Shown: positions 18,596 through 29,434 of the stretch, piece by piece | Layout: each line of letters begins with the position of its first letter | Position numbering within the stretch: the first letter of the stretch is position 1 | NCBI GenBank assembly: GCA_028095925.1 | Contig: JAOHCW010000011.1 | Coordinates: forward strand, 1 to 37,737 | Reading direction: 5' to 3' | DNA length: 37,737 nucleotides | Origin: Aquiluna sp. | GTDB taxonomy: Bacteria > Actinomycetota > Actinomycetes > Actinomycetales > Microbacteriaceae | Notes under the pieces: model-generated | What the model was told of the DNA's origin: nothing | Seen by the model: the letters and a program-made list of their open reading frames with translations, nothing else | Database searches by the model: none | Translations under genes and position numbers: made by a program

Positions 18596-19690
18596 ATGCG
18601 CTCGGTGATAGTTCTTGGTTCTACCGGTTCGGTCGGCTCTCAGGCTCTCGACCTAATCGGGGAGTTCCCCGACCGGTTCAAGGTTGTCGGGCTCTCGGCA
18701 AACACCTCCACAGAGCTTCTAGAGCAGCAGCGCATTGAGTTTGGTTTGACTCGCGACGACGTTGCACTCGGTGCAGACGAGGCAGCCAAGCTGGCAAGAG
18801 ATGTCCAGGCTGATGTTTTGGTGCACGGCATCAGCGGCTCTGCCGGGCTGGCCGCCACCCTCGCGGCTCTTGAGAGCGGCAAGACCCTGGCGCTGGCTAA
18901 CAAAGAGTCGCTCATTGTTGGCGGTGAGCTTGTCACCAGCATTGCAAGCCCCGGTCAGATTGTTCCGGTTGACTCCGAACATTCGGCGCTCGCACAATGC
19001 CTCAGGTCCGGTGACGAAGCTGAGGTTGAAAAGCTAATCCTGACCGCAAGCGGAGGCCCCTTCAGGGGTTTTTCTGCCGAGCAGCTTAAGTCTGTGACCA
19101 TTGAGCAGGCACTAAAGCATCCGACCTGGTCGATGGGCCGAATCATCACCATCAACTCGGCTTCTATGGTGAACAAGGGCCTAGAGATGATTGAGGCGCA
19201 GCTGCTTTTTGGTGTCCCGATTGACAGGATCGCAATAACCGTTCACCCGCAGTCCGCTGTCCATTCGATGGTGGAGTACTCCGACGGATCGGTTATCGCT
19301 CAGTGCTCAATTACCGACATGAAGCTTCCGCTGGCGCTCGCGCTCGATTGGCCAAAGCGGCAACCAGGTGCTGTGGCGCCAATTGACTGGACTCAGAGTC
19401 ACTCTTGGGAGTTCGAGCCCATCGACGAAGAGGTTTTCAAGGCCATTCCGCTCGCTCGCGAGGTCGCACTTCGAGGACTGACTTTCCCTGCTGTTTATAA
19501 CGCCGCCAATGAGCAGGCCGTCGAGGCATTTTTGGCCGGGCAAATTGGCTTTGTGGAGATCGTCAGCATCATCGACCAGGTAATAGAGCAGCACAACCCT
19601 CCTTCGAGGCTTACTCTTGAAGGAGTCTTGGAGTCTGAGACTTGGGCTCGCCTCACAGCAGACTCTCTAATTGCCCAGCGGATCAGATAG
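18596..19690 (+). CDS. dxr: 1-deoxy-D-xylulose 5-phosphate reductoisomerase
   Basis: Dxr (IspC) rearranges and reduces DXP to 2-C-methyl-D-erythritol 4-phosphate with NADPH, the committed step of the MEP isoprenoid pathway. The 364-residue product has the dinucleotide motif GSTGSVGSQ (residues 8-16), LANKESLIVGG (Lys103, Glu104), the metal ligands Asp126 and Glu128 in VDSEHSAL, the flexible-loop region HPTWSMG, and NKGLEMIEA with metal ligand Glu197. It begins a plus-strand group with the site-2 protease gene and ispG. The next gene starts 13 bases after the stop. Confidence 0.97.
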   Translation: MRSVIVLGSTGSVGSQALDLIGEFPDRFKVVGLSANTSTELLEQQRIEFGLTRDDVALGADEAAKLARDVQADVLVHGISGSAGLAATLAALESGKTLALANKESLIVGGELVTSIASPGQIVPVDSEHSALAQCLRSGDEAEVEKLILTASGGPFRGFSAEQLKSVTIEQALKHPTWSMGRIITINSASMVNKGLEMIEAQLLFGVPIDRIAITVHPQSAVHSMVEYSDGSVIAQCSITDMKLPLALALDWPKRQPGAVAPIDWTQSHSWEFEPIDEEVFKAIPLAREVALRGLTFPAVYNAANEQAVEAFLAGQIGFVEIVSIIDQVIEQHNPPSRLTLEGVLESETWARLTADSLIAQRIR

Positions 19691-19696
19691 TAACGT
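19691..19696 (+). promoter_or_regulatory. -10 box of probable leaderless promoter for the site-2 protease gene
   Basis: TAACGT directly follows the dxr stop codon and ends seven bases before the GTG at 19704. No ribosome binding site precedes that GTG. The box supports both a separate promoter and the choice of start. Confidence 0.4.
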
Positions 19697-19703
19697 TGAC
19701 CAC

Positions 19704-21005
19704 GTGCTCGACATAGCCCTCTACGCAATCGGCATTTTGGTGGTGATTGTCGGAATAGCCCTCTCAATTGGCCTCCACGAGCTTGGCCACTACGCCCCGG
19801 CAAAAGCCTTTGGGGTCAGGGTGAAGCAGTTCATGATCGGGTTTGGTCCGACGTTTTTCTCCAGTCAGCACGGCGAGACTGAGTTCGGCTTCAAGGCATT
19901 TCCACTCGGCGGCTACATTCTCATGGCGGGCATGTATCCGCCGGAAAGAAAGCCCTACCGTGGCCCGTTTGCCAGCTGGATCAAGGAAGCTCGCAAGGAG
20001 ATTGCCGCTCAGGAAGAAGAGGGTGATTCAGGTAGACAGTTTTACGAGCTGAGCACCTGGAAGAAAGTCACCATCATGCTCGGTGGGCCCATGATGAACT
20101 TTTTCCTCGGACTGCTACTAATTGCAATTGCCCTGACTGGAATAGGCCCACTGCAAAACTCGCTGACCGTGGCCAAGGTTTATCAGTGCATTGAGGCTTC
20201 AAGCGATGGTAGCTGCCCGGCGGGAGCACCGATATCGCCCGCAGCCCAGGCCGGAATGGCCGACGGCGACAGGGTCCTGTCAGTAAATGGCACAAGTGTG
20301 GTCAGCTTTGCCGAGGTAACGGAAATCATGACCACTCGAGGTCAGGGGGCGTCGACTTTGGTTGTCGACAGGAACGGCCAGCAGCTAAGCCTCAGCATTA
20401 CCCCGAGCTATTTTGAGAGGGCCGTCTACGACTCAAACGGCACTCTTAGCCTTGATGGTGAGGGTAACCCGATAACCAGGCTCACCCCGATAATTGGCGT
20501 CAGCCTTGCTCCCACGAGCAACCCAATGCCACTCGGTGAATCGCTCGGCTATGGGGTAGCGGCCACCGGGGCAATGTTCGCCTTCATTGTTGAACTTCCG
20601 CAGCAGGTATACCAGGTCTTTGTCTCAACCTTCGGCCTTGCCGAGCGAGACCCCTATGGGGCTGTATCGATCGTTGGTGTTGGGCAGCTGGCTGGTGAGC
20701 TCACCGCGGCAGAGATTCCTCTAGAGGCCAAGCTTTCCTCGCTGCTGCTACTTCTAGGTTCATTGAACATTGCGCTGTTTGCTTTCAACCTGATTCCGCT
20801 ATTACCACTTGATGGTGGGCACGTCGCAGGGGCTCTCTATGAGGGAGCAAAGCGCAGGGTTTCGCGCCTTGTTACCAGAAAAGATCCCGGACCCGTTGAC
20901 ACCGTGAAGGCTCTGCCTGTGGCATATGGAATGTGGGTGCTACTAATCTTCACAGGGGTCGTTTTGATTCTTGCTGACCTGATTAACCCAATCAGTCTGG
21001 GCTAG
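19704..21005 (+). CDS. Site-2 type intramembrane zinc metalloprotease (RseP/Rip1 family, M50)
   Basis: This membrane protease cuts single-pass membrane proteins within the bilayer, in known cases anti-sigma factors. From the GTG at 19704 the product is 433 residues. The first membrane helix carries the zinc motif HELGH (His25, Glu26, His29), followed by the conserved PAKAFGVRVKQFMIGFGPTF region, a PDZ-like domain (about 150-230, with AAQAGMADGDRVLSVNG), and the C-terminal LDG motif (IPLLPLDGGHVAGALYEG) that gives the third zinc ligand. An earlier in-frame TTG at 19671 would overlap dxr and add a non-conserved tail, so it is rejected. The setting between dxr and ispG is a common actinobacterial arrangement. 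Confidence 0.92.
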   Translation: MLDIALYAIGILVVIVGIALSIGLHELGHYAPAKAFGVRVKQFMIGFGPTFFSSQHGETEFGFKAFPLGGYILMAGMYPPERKPYRGPFASWIKEARKEIAAQEEEGDSGRQFYELSTWKKVTIMLGGPMMNFFLGLLLIAIALTGIGPLQNSLTVAKVYQCIEASSDGSCPAGAPISPAAQAGMADGDRVLSVNGTSVVSFAEVTEIMTTRGQGASTLVVDRNGQQLSLSITPSYFERAVYDSNGTLSLDGEGNPITRLTPIIGVSLAPTSNPMPLGESLGYGVAATGAMFAFIVELPQQVYQVFVSTFGLAERDPYGAVSIVGVGQLAGELTAAEIPLEAKLSSLLLLLGSLNIALFAFNLIPLLPLDGGHVAGALYEGAKRRVSRLVTRKDPGPVDTVKALPVAYGMWVLLIFTGVVLILADLINPISLG

Positions 21006-21061
21006 GAAGCTAAATTAGCAATTGACTGTTGTATTGCTAGAGAAAAAGTAAAGGGGCGTAA

Positions 21062-22216
21062 GTGCCGGCTGTAAATCTCGGACTTCCCAAGTCACCACCT
21101 CCAACACTGGCTCCCAGGCGCAAGACCCGGCAGATCATGGTTGGCAAGGTGGCCGTCGGCGGCGACGCACCCATTTCGGTGCAGTCGATGACCACCACCC
21201 CCACCACAGACATCAATGCCACCTTGCAGCAGATCGCGGAACTGACGGCATCCGGTTGCGACATCGTGCGTGTTGCTGTGCCATCCCAGGACGATGCAGA
21301 CGTTCTTCGCATCATCGCAAAGCGCAGCCAGATTCCGGTGATTGCCGACATCCACTTCCAACCTCGCTATGTCTTCCAGGCAATTGATGCTGGGTGTGGT
21401 GCGGTCAGGGTGAACCCGGGAAACATCAGAAAGTTTGATGACCAGGTTGGCGAGATTGCCAAAGCCGCAAAGGACGCAGGAGTCTCCATCCGCATTGGCG
21501 TAAACGCAGGTTCTTTGGACCCAAGGCTCTTGGAGAAATACGGCAAGCCAACGGCGGAGGCACTTGTTGAGTCTGCTGTCTGGGAAGCCTCTTTGTTTGA
21601 AGAGCACGACTTTCACGACTTCAAGATTTCGGTCAAGCACAACGATCCGGTTGTGATGGTCAGCGCCTATCAGCAGCTTTCTGAGCGTGGCGACTGGCCG
21701 CTGCACCTGGGTGTTACCGAAGCCGGCCCTGCATTCCAGGGAACCATAAAGTCAGCAGTTGCCTTTGGTGCGCTATTGAGCCAGGGCATTGGCGACACCA
21801 TCAGGGTTTCGCTCTCTGCTCCGCCAGTTGAGGAGATCAAGGTCGGATCGCAGATCCTGGAGAGCCTGAACCTCAGACCTAGAAAGCTCGAAATCGTCTC
21901 CTGCCCAAGCTGCGGAAGGGCACAGGTCGATGTCTACACCCTCGCAGACGATGTGACCGAGGGCCTCAAGCACCTAACGGTTCCGATTCGTGTGGCTGTA
22001 ATGGGCTGCGTTGTAAATGGCCCCGGTGAGGCAAGAGAAGCCGATCTTGGTGTTGCCTCGGGTAACGGCAAGGGCCAGATTTTTGTCAAGGGTGAGGTGA
22101 TTAAGACCGTTCCTGAGAGCCAAATTGTTCAGACGCTGATCGAAGAGGCCAACCGAATTGCCGCGGAAATGGATCCAAGTGAGCTTGGAACCGCACAGGT
22201 ATCCGTCGGCGAGTAG
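21062..22216 (+). CDS. ispG: 4-hydroxy-3-methylbut-2-en-1-yl diphosphate synthase (flavodoxin/ferredoxin)
   Basis: IspG (GcpE) converts methylerythritol cyclodiphosphate to HMBPP in the penultimate MEP step, using a [4Fe-4S] cluster. The 384-residue product has the TIM-barrel part ([43 protein letters not shown]) and the iron-sulfur domain with ligands Cys281 and Cys284 ([11 protein letters not shown]), Cys316 ([10 protein letters not shown]) and Glu323. The GTG start has an AGGGG ribosome binding site five bases upstream. The 56-base gap before it is AT-richer than its surroundings but shows no convincing promoter. Confidence 0.97.
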   Translation: MPAVNLGLPKSPPPTLAPRRKTRQIMVGKVAVGGDAPISVQSMTTTPTTDINATLQQIAELTASGCDIVRVAVPSQDDADVLRIIAKRSQIPVIADIHFQPRYVFQAIDAGCGAVRVNPGNIRKFDDQVGEIAKAAKDAGVSIRIGVNAGSLDPRLLEKYGKPTAEALVESAVWEASLFEEHDFHDFKISVKHNDPVVMVSAYQQLSERGDWPLHLGVTEAGPAFQGTIKSAVAFGALLSQGIGDTIRVSLSAPPVEEIKVGSQILESLNLRPRKLEIVSCPSCGRAQVDVYTLADDVTEGLKHLTVPIRVAVMGCVVNGPGEAREADLGVASGNGKGQIFVKGEVIKTVPESQIVQTLIEEANRIAAEMDPSELGTAQVSVGE

Positions 22217-22217
22217 C

Positions 22218-22223
22218 TAACAT
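22218..22223 (+). promoter_or_regulatory. -10 box of probable leaderless proS promoter
   Basis: TAACAT begins two bases after the ispG stop and ends seven bases before the ATG at 22231. No Shine-Dalgarno sequence is present. It favours the ATG over the GTG at 22225 as the proS start. Confidence 0.45.
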
Positions 22224-22230
22224 TGTGCGC

Positions 22231-24000
22231 ATGCCTTATCGCCTGAGCACACTTTTTCTAAGAACCCTCCGCGAGGATCCTGCTGATGCCGAGGTTGATA
22301 GCCACAAGCTCCTAGTTCGAGCCGGCTATATCCGCAGGGCGGGGCCGGGTATCTGGTCCTGGCTGCCGCTTGGGCTTATGGTCAAGAACAAGATCGAGAA
22401 GATCGTCCGTGAGGAGATGGCAGCAGCTGGCAGCCAAGAGGTTCACTTTCCTGGGCTACTCCCCAAGGAGCCCTATGAGGCCACCGGTCGCTGGGAAGAA
22501 TACGGCGACAATATTTTTAGGCTCAAAGACCGCAAGGACGCGGACTACCTGCTTGCCCCAACCCACGAGGAGGTCTTCACGCTTTTAGTGAAGGACCTCT
22601 ACACCTCCTACAAAGACTTGCCACTGAGCATCTATCAGATTCAGCTCAAGTACCGCGACGAGGCAAGACCAAGAGCGGGACTCCTGCGCGGTCGCGAGTT
22701 CATCATGAAGGACGCCTACAGTTTCGACATCTCCGACGAGGGCCTCGAAGTCAGCTATCAGGCGCAGCGTGATGCCTACGAGCGCATCTTCAAAAGGCTC
22801 GGGCTCGACTACGTAATCGTCAAGGCTGATGCGGGTGCAATGGGAGGCTCGAAGTCAGAAGAATTCTTGTGCCCGGCACCAATCGGTGAGGACACTTTCG
22901 TCCGCTCCTCGGGAGGCTTTGCAGCAAACGTCGAAGCGATTCGTTTTGAGGTAGCCCAAGAACAAGATGCTTCAAAGACTCCTGCGGCCGAGATCCACGA
23001 GTCTCCGAAGACTCCAACCATCGCCACCCTGGTCGACTTTTCTAATCAGAATCACCCCAGAAAGGGCGGTCAGTGGACGGCCGCGGACACCCTAAAGAAT
23101 GTTGTCCTGGCTTTGGTTTCGCCCGAGGGTAAGCGGTCGCTTGCGATTGTGGGCATCCCGGGCGATCGCGAGGTTGACCAAAAGCGAGCTGAGGCATGGT
23201 TCTCACCCAACGATGTAGAGCAGGCCACCGAAGAGGACTTCTCCAAGCATCCGCAACTGGTGAAGGGTTATATCGGCCCAACCAAGAGTGGCTCTCAGTT
23301 CCTGGGGGAGAAGTCAGCAAGCAAGATTCCTTATTTTTTGGACCCTCGTGTTGCCAAGGGATCCAGCTGGATCACTGGCGCTAATGAAGATGAGAAGCAC
23401 GTTTGGCATCTCACCTACGGCAGGGACTTCTCATCCGATGGCATTGCAGATATAGCCGAGGTAGTTGCCGGCGACCCAGCACCGGACGGCTCCGGTCCAC
23501 TTGAGCTAGCCCGAGGCATCGAAATCGGGCACGTCTTCCAGCTTGGGCGCAAGTATGCCGAGGCGCTTGACCTCAAGGTCTTAGATGAAAACGGCAAGTT
23601 GGTAACTGTGACCATGGGAAGCTACGGCATTGGAGTCACAAGACTTGTTGCGGTGATTGCCGAGCAGTCTCACGACGAAAAGGGCTTGATCTGGCCAGAA
23701 GCCGTCGCCCCCGCACAAATCCACATCATCGCGGCCGGCAAAGAGGAGAGCGTCTTTGAGGCCGCTGAGGCTCTTGCTGGCGAGGCCGAAGAGATGGGTT
23801 TTGACGTGATGCTTGATGACCGCAAGGTGTCTCCCGGGATCAAGTTTGCTGATGCAGAGCTATTGGGTATGCCCTGGGTAATTGTTTGCGGCAGGGGTCT
23901 CGAGGGTGGAGAAGTGGAGCTTTGGGACAGAGCGTCAGGCGAGCGCTTGACTGTAAAGCTAGAATCTGCTTTAGCGGAGATAACCTCGCGCAGGAAATAG
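22231..24000 (+). CDS. proS: Prolyl-tRNA synthetase, bacterial type
   Basis: ProS charges tRNA-Pro. The 589-residue product is the long bacterial form: class II motif 1 region near residues 30-75 ([19 protein letters not shown]), motif 2 ([21 protein letters not shown], here cited by its core [16 protein letters not shown]), an inserted editing domain at about 225-390, motif 3 ([18 protein letters not shown]), and a C-terminal anticodon-binding domain from about 480. A GTG at 22225 would add two residues; the ATG is chosen because of the -10 box seven bases upstream. It ends 16 bases before nusA. Confidence 0.96.
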   Translation: MPYRLSTLFLRTLREDPADAEVDSHKLLVRAGYIRRAGPGIWSWLPLGLMVKNKIEKIVREEMAAAGSQEVHFPGLLPKEPYEATGRWEEYGDNIFRLKDRKDADYLLAPTHEEVFTLLVKDLYTSYKDLPLSIYQIQLKYRDEARPRAGLLRGREFIMKDAYSFDISDEGLEVSYQAQRDAYERIFKRLGLDYVIVKADAGAMGGSKSEEFLCPAPIGEDTFVRSSGGFAANVEAIRFEVAQEQDASKTPAAEIHESPKTPTIATLVDFSNQNHPRKGGQWTAADTLKNVVLALVSPEGKRSLAIVGIPGDREVDQKRAEAWFSPNDVEQATEEDFSKHPQLVKGYIGPTKSGSQFLGEKSASKIPYFLDPRVAKGSSWITGANEDEKHVWHLTYGRDFSSDGIADIAEVVAGDPAPDGSGPLELARGIEIGHVFQLGRKYAEALDLKVLDENGKLVTVTMGSYGIGVTRLVAVIAEQSHDEKGLIWPEAVAPAQIHIIAAGKEESVFEAAEALAGEAEEMGFDVMLDDRKVSPGIKFADAELLGMPWVIVCGRGLEGGEVELWDRASGERLTVKLESALAEITSRRK

Positions 24001-24016
24001 AACAGGTGCAGGCCAA

Positions 24017-24997
24017 ATGGATATCGATCTCAGTGTCCTCCGCCTGCTAGAGCGCGAAAAAGAAATCCCCTTTGACGAACTCGTCCAAATTATCGAGGCT
24101 GCCATTCTTGCCGCCTACTACAAGCACATCGGAGAGCACCCCAAGGGTTGCCGCGCAAATTTAGACCGCAAAACCGGGCACGTATCAGTTTTCGCGGCCG
24201 TCTTGGATGAAGAGGGCGAGCCAACCGAGACCGAAAATGAGGTAACTCCCGAGGGCTTTGGCCGAGTTGCTGCCTATGCCGCAAAGCAGGTAATCGCGCA
24301 GCGCATGCGAGAGATAGCCGATGAGGGGCTACTCGGAGAATTCAAGGGCAAAGAGGGCGACATAGTTGCCGGTCAGATACAGCAAGGGTCACGGCCCTAC
24401 ATGGTTTATGTGAACCTGGGCTCAATCGAGGCAATCATGCCTCCTGAGGAGCAGGTCCCAGGCGAGGACTACTCCCACGGCCGCAGAATTCGCGTCTACG
24501 TCACCAGCGTCCAAAAGGGCCTTCGGGGCCCAATGATTACGGTTTCTAGAACCCACCCCAACCTCGTGCGCAAGCTTTTTGCTCTTGAGGTTCCAGAGGT
24601 TGCATCGGGTCAGGTGGAGATCACCTCAATCGCCAGGGAAGCCGGTCACCGCACCAAGATTTCAGTTCGCTCAAACGAGCCGGGCATCAACGCCAAAGGC
24701 GCCTGCATTGGCGAACTTGGTCAGCGGGTCAGAGCTGTCAGCAGCGAGCTAAATGAGGAAAAGATTGACGTAGTAGACCACTCCGAGAACCTGGCGGAGT
24801 TCGTTGCCCACGCTCTATCACCGGCCAAAGTGTCTTCCAGCTTCGTCATTGATGCCGGACTGAAGGCCGTTAGGGTTCTGGTCCCAGATTTCCAGCTCTC
24901 ATTAGCTATTGGTAAGGAGGGTCAAAACGCCCGTCTGGCTGCAAAGCTAACCGGCGCCAAGATCGACATCCAGCCCGATAGCACGATGGATGAATAG
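24017..24997 (+). CDS. nusA: Transcription termination/antitermination factor NusA
   Basis: NusA binds RNA polymerase and nascent RNA to modulate pausing, termination and antitermination. The 326-residue product has the N-terminal polymerase-binding domain (1-100: MDIDLSVLRLLEREKEIPFD), an S1 domain (about 120-190: KEGDIVAGQIQQGSRPYMVYVNLG), and two KH domains (about 200-320, with NAKGACIGELGQRVRAVSSELN and LSLAIGKEGQNARLAAKLTG). It lacks the C-terminal acidic repeats of E. coli NusA, which is normal for actinobacteria. The ribosome binding site is weak. The usual upstream partner rimP is absent: only 16 bases separate it from proS. Confidence 0.96.
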   Translation: MDIDLSVLRLLEREKEIPFDELVQIIEAAILAAYYKHIGEHPKGCRANLDRKTGHVSVFAAVLDEEGEPTETENEVTPEGFGRVAAYAAKQVIAQRMREIADEGLLGEFKGKEGDIVAGQIQQGSRPYMVYVNLGSIEAIMPPEEQVPGEDYSHGRRIRVYVTSVQKGLRGPMITVSRTHPNLVRKLFALEVPEVASGQVEITSIAREAGHRTKISVRSNEPGINAKGACIGELGQRVRAVSSELNEEKIDVVDHSENLAEFVAHALSPAKVSSSFVIDAGLKAVRVLVPDFQLSLAIGKEGQNARLAAKLTGAKIDIQPDSTMDE

Positions 24998-25017
24998 CCA
25001 GTAGCGCCATTTCCCAA

Positions 25018-25023
25018 TAGAAT
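25018..25023 (+). promoter_or_regulatory. -10 box of a likely infB promoter
   Basis: TAGAAT matches five of six bases of the -10 consensus, 21 bases after the nusA stop. Transcription from about 25030 would give infB a structured leader of about 150 bases. No clear -35 is visible. It also overlaps a 38-codon open frame (25022-25138), which I do not call as a gene. Confidence 0.4.
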
Positions 25024-25038
25024 GGGCGAAGTCCAAAG

Positions 25039-25059
25039 CTTCGCAGCGTTGTTGCGAAG
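25039..25059 (+). repeat. Leader hairpin 1 upstream of infB
   Basis: CTTCGCA and TGCGAAG form a perfect 7-base-pair stem around a seven-base loop. No T-run follows, so it does not look like an intrinsic terminator. It lies just downstream of the TAGAAT box. Confidence 0.5.
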
Positions 25060-25062
25060 AAT

Positions 25063-25078
25063 TTCTATAGACATAGAA
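25063..25078 (+). repeat. Leader hairpin 2 upstream of infB
   Basis: TTCTAT and ATAGAA form a perfect 6-base-pair stem with a four-base loop, three bases after hairpin 1. Confidence 0.4.
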
Positions 25079-25089
25079 GCAGGCAGAAG

Positions 25090-25138
25090 ATGTGTGACAC
25101 CAAATGAGCTTTCAGAAATGAGACCCGCTCAGCAATAA
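25090..25138 (+). other. Chain of three mini-ORFs in the infB leader
   Basis: Three ATG-initiated frames of 5, 5 and 6 codons (MCDTK, MSFQK, MRPAQQ) run at 25090-25107, 25104-25121 and 25118-25138. Each of the first two ends in TGA inside an ATGA that is also the next start, so a ribosome could step through all three frames. The upstream GCAGGCAGAAG is a weak ribosome binding site at best. They may be chance or may sense translation upstream of the hairpin that covers the infB ribosome binding site. Confidence 0.25.
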
Positions 25139-25145
25139 GGCCTGC

Positions 25146-25171
25146 CCTGTTTGGGGTTGGCCCCAGACAGG
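25146..25171 (+). promoter_or_regulatory. Hairpin that buries part of the infB ribosome binding site
   Basis: CCTGTTTGGGG (25146-25156) pairs with CCCCAGACAGG (25161-25171) over a TTGG loop: eleven base pairs with one G-U. The infB ribosome binding site AGGAG is at 25169-25173, so three of its five bases lie in the stem; the GTG start is at 25181. Translational control by opening this stem is a reasonable inference. Confidence 0.55.
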
Positions 25172-25180
25172 AGAAATTCA

Positions 25181-27750
<2,570 letters not shown>

Positions 27751-27751
<1 letters not shown>

Positions 27752-28176
27752 TGGCAGATGTAGCGAGGGCGAGAAGGCTCGGTGAGCGCATTAAGGTGCT
27801 CGCCGCGCAGGCTCTTGCCAAGGTTGTGAAGGACCCGGACCTTGGGTTTGTCACCTTTACCGACTGCCGGGTAACACCGGATCTCGCCCATGCCTGCCTC
27901 TTCTACACTGTTTACGGGGCCGATGAGGAAGTTGATCGCAGCAGGGAGATTCTTGAAGAGAATCGAGGTCGACTTCGCGGAGAGATCGGTCGTCAGCTCG
28001 GCATTCGCATAACTCCAACTCTCGAGCTTGAAAAAGATGAGATTCCAGAGAATGCTGGCCAGCTCGCAGAGCTGCTAGCCGAGGCAAAGCGCAGAGACGA
28101 AGAGGTAGTTCAGCTCGCCAGCAAGGCTCAGCCTGCCGGAGATCCAGACCCCTATCGCAAGCCCCAGGAGGACTAG
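27751..28176 (+). CDS. rbfA: 30S ribosome-binding factor RbfA
   Basis: RbfA helps mature the 16S rRNA 5' end and the 30S subunit, notably in the cold. The 141-residue product has the KH-like fold: RARRLGERIKVLAAQALAKV, DPDLGFVTFTDCRVTPDLAHA, and RGRLRGEIGRQLGIRITPTLEL, then an acidic/charged tail. It follows infB with a TAGTG overlap and leads into truB with another, so infB, rbfA and truB are likely translationally coupled. Confidence 0.95.
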
Positions 28177-29036
28177 TGGTCTCGGGTATTGCCCTGATCG
28201 ATAAGCAACAGGGTTTCACCTCACACGATGTAGTAGCCAAGCTCAGGAAGCTGCTTGGGACCAAGAAAATCGGCCACGCTGGAACCTTGGACCCGATGGC
28301 TACAGGCCTCCTTCTGATGGGTGTTGGTGCCGGCACAAAACTGATGCAGTTCCTTTCCGGGCTCGATAAGACCTACCTAGCAACCATTCGACTCGGAGCT
28401 TCCACTTCAACTGACGATGCAGAAGGGGAATTAGGTCAAGCCCAGGATGCTTCAAAAATTTCAAACGATGAACTAGCCAGAGAGATTTTCAAGCTCACCG
28501 GCAACATCCAGCAGGTTCCCTCCTCGGTCAGTGCGATCAAGGTAGATGGCAAGAGGGCCTATGACCTTGTGCGCGCGGGTGAAGGGGTCGTCCTAAAGTC
28601 TCGAAGTGTGACGGTTTCAAGGTTTGAGGTGATTGGCGAGCCCTCAGTAGTTGGCACGTACCTAGACATCAATGTCTTGGTGGACTGCAGTTCTGGAACC
28701 TACATCAGGGCCCTAGCTAGAGATCTCGGCGAGTCGCTTGGGGTTGGAGGTCACCTAACCGCTCTCAGAAGGACAAGAATCGGAGCCTTTGAGGTTTCAA
28801 ATGCGAGTGGCATCTCCGAGGAGCCGACCCTTGTCACAAATGTTGAGGTGTTGAAAATGCTCATGCCGGAAGTTGCCATCTCCCCTCAACAGGAAATCGA
28901 CCTAAGGCACGGCAAGCGCCTAGCTCTTGAGATTGCTGGGATGAGCTGTGCCACAGCAAACGGAAGACTGGTCGCAGTAATTGAGCCGGTGGGTTCAGAT
29001 GCAAAGAGCTCCGTGGTTTTTCCGGAGGAGGCATAG
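28176..29036 (+). CDS. truB: tRNA pseudouridine-55 synthase TruB
   Basis: TruB makes pseudouridine 55 in the T-loop of tRNAs. The 286-residue product has GIALIDKQQGFTSHDVVAKL, the catalytic Asp39 in GHAGTLDPMATGLL, the YLATIRLGASTSTDDAEG segment, QVPSSVSAIKVDGKRAYDL, and CSSGTYIRALARDLGE. A C-terminal PUA-like region (from about 225) includes LRHGKRLAL. The GTG start overlaps the rbfA stop. Confidence 0.96.
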   Translation: MVSGIALIDKQQGFTSHDVVAKLRKLLGTKKIGHAGTLDPMATGLLLMGVGAGTKLMQFLSGLDKTYLATIRLGASTSTDDAEGELGQAQDASKISNDELAREIFKLTGNIQQVPSSVSAIKVDGKRAYDLVRAGEGVVLKSRSVTVSRFEVIGEPSVVGTYLDINVLVDCSSGTYIRALARDLGESLGVGGHLTALRRTRIGAFEVSNASGISEEPTLVTNVEVLKMLMPEVAISPQQEIDLRHGKRLALEIAGMSCATANGRLVAVIEPVGSDAKSSVVFPEEA

Positions 29037-29411
29037 ATGCTCGAGCCGCTCTACTACGTCCTTCTGTTCTTGACCCTTGCGGTTGGTACCGTGCAGCTTT
29101 TGCTCGGTTTTATTGGTAGAAAGCCTGGCCAGCCGGAGATCATGATGTCACTGGCGGTGCTCGCAGGTCTTGCTGTACAGCTACTTGTTTCATCTATCCT
29201 GGCGATCTCCGGGGAGCGCGCGGTGATAAGCACTCTTGAGTACTTCGGCTACCTACTGGTCGCGATCATTGTCCAAGTGGCCGCTTGGTTTTGGGCCCTT
29301 GCCGAAAAAACTAAGTGGTCAACTGTGATCCTCGGAGCTGCATCACTGACAGTTGCGGTGATGCTTGTGAGGATGCTGCAGATTTGGTCTGGGGTCAGCC
29401 CGCTCGCCTAA
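29037..29411 (+). CDS. Small four-helix membrane protein of unknown function
   Basis: I do not recognise the family. The 124-residue product has about four membrane segments (near residues 5-25, 38-58, 70-90 and 96-115) with short charged loops such as GRKPGQPE and AEKTKWS. The ATG follows the truB stop directly and has a GGAGG ribosome binding site inside the end of truB, so it is certainly translated with truB. Its place between truB and ribF suggests nothing specific about its job. Confidence 0.75.
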   Translation: MLEPLYYVLLFLTLAVGTVQLLLGFIGRKPGQPEIMMSLAVLAGLAVQLLVSSILAISGERAVISTLEYFGYLLVAIIVQVAAWFWALAEKTKWSTVILGAASLTVAVMLVRMLQIWSGVSPLA

Positions 29412-29422
29412 GCCGCAAAGAA

Positions 29423-29428
29423 TAGAGT
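29423..29428 (+). promoter_or_regulatory. -10 box of probable leaderless promoter
   Basis: TAGAGT is followed by six bases (TATCGC) and the GTG start of the next membrane protein gene. No ribosome binding site is present. Confidence 0.45.
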
Positions 29429-29434
29429 TATCGC

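Noticed and set aside
21006..21061. Promoter upstream of ispG (TTAGCA, 17 bases, TAGAGA)
   Set aside because: Both hexamers are poor matches and the gene has a proper ribosome binding site; the evidence is too weak to call.
21092..21706. A 204-codon minus-strand open frame inside ispG
   Set aside because: It lies antisense to conserved ispG codons and has no recognisable domain.
25039..25059. Intrinsic terminator after nusA
   Set aside because: The stem is good but no T-run follows, and infB lies downstream on the same strand.
25022..25138. A 38-codon open frame (MGEVQSFAALLRR...) between nusA and infB as a small gene or ylxR remnant
   Set aside because: It has no ribosome binding site, overlaps the TAGAAT box and two hairpins, and lacks the YlxR RTCxGC motif. 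It is kept only as a note to the leader.
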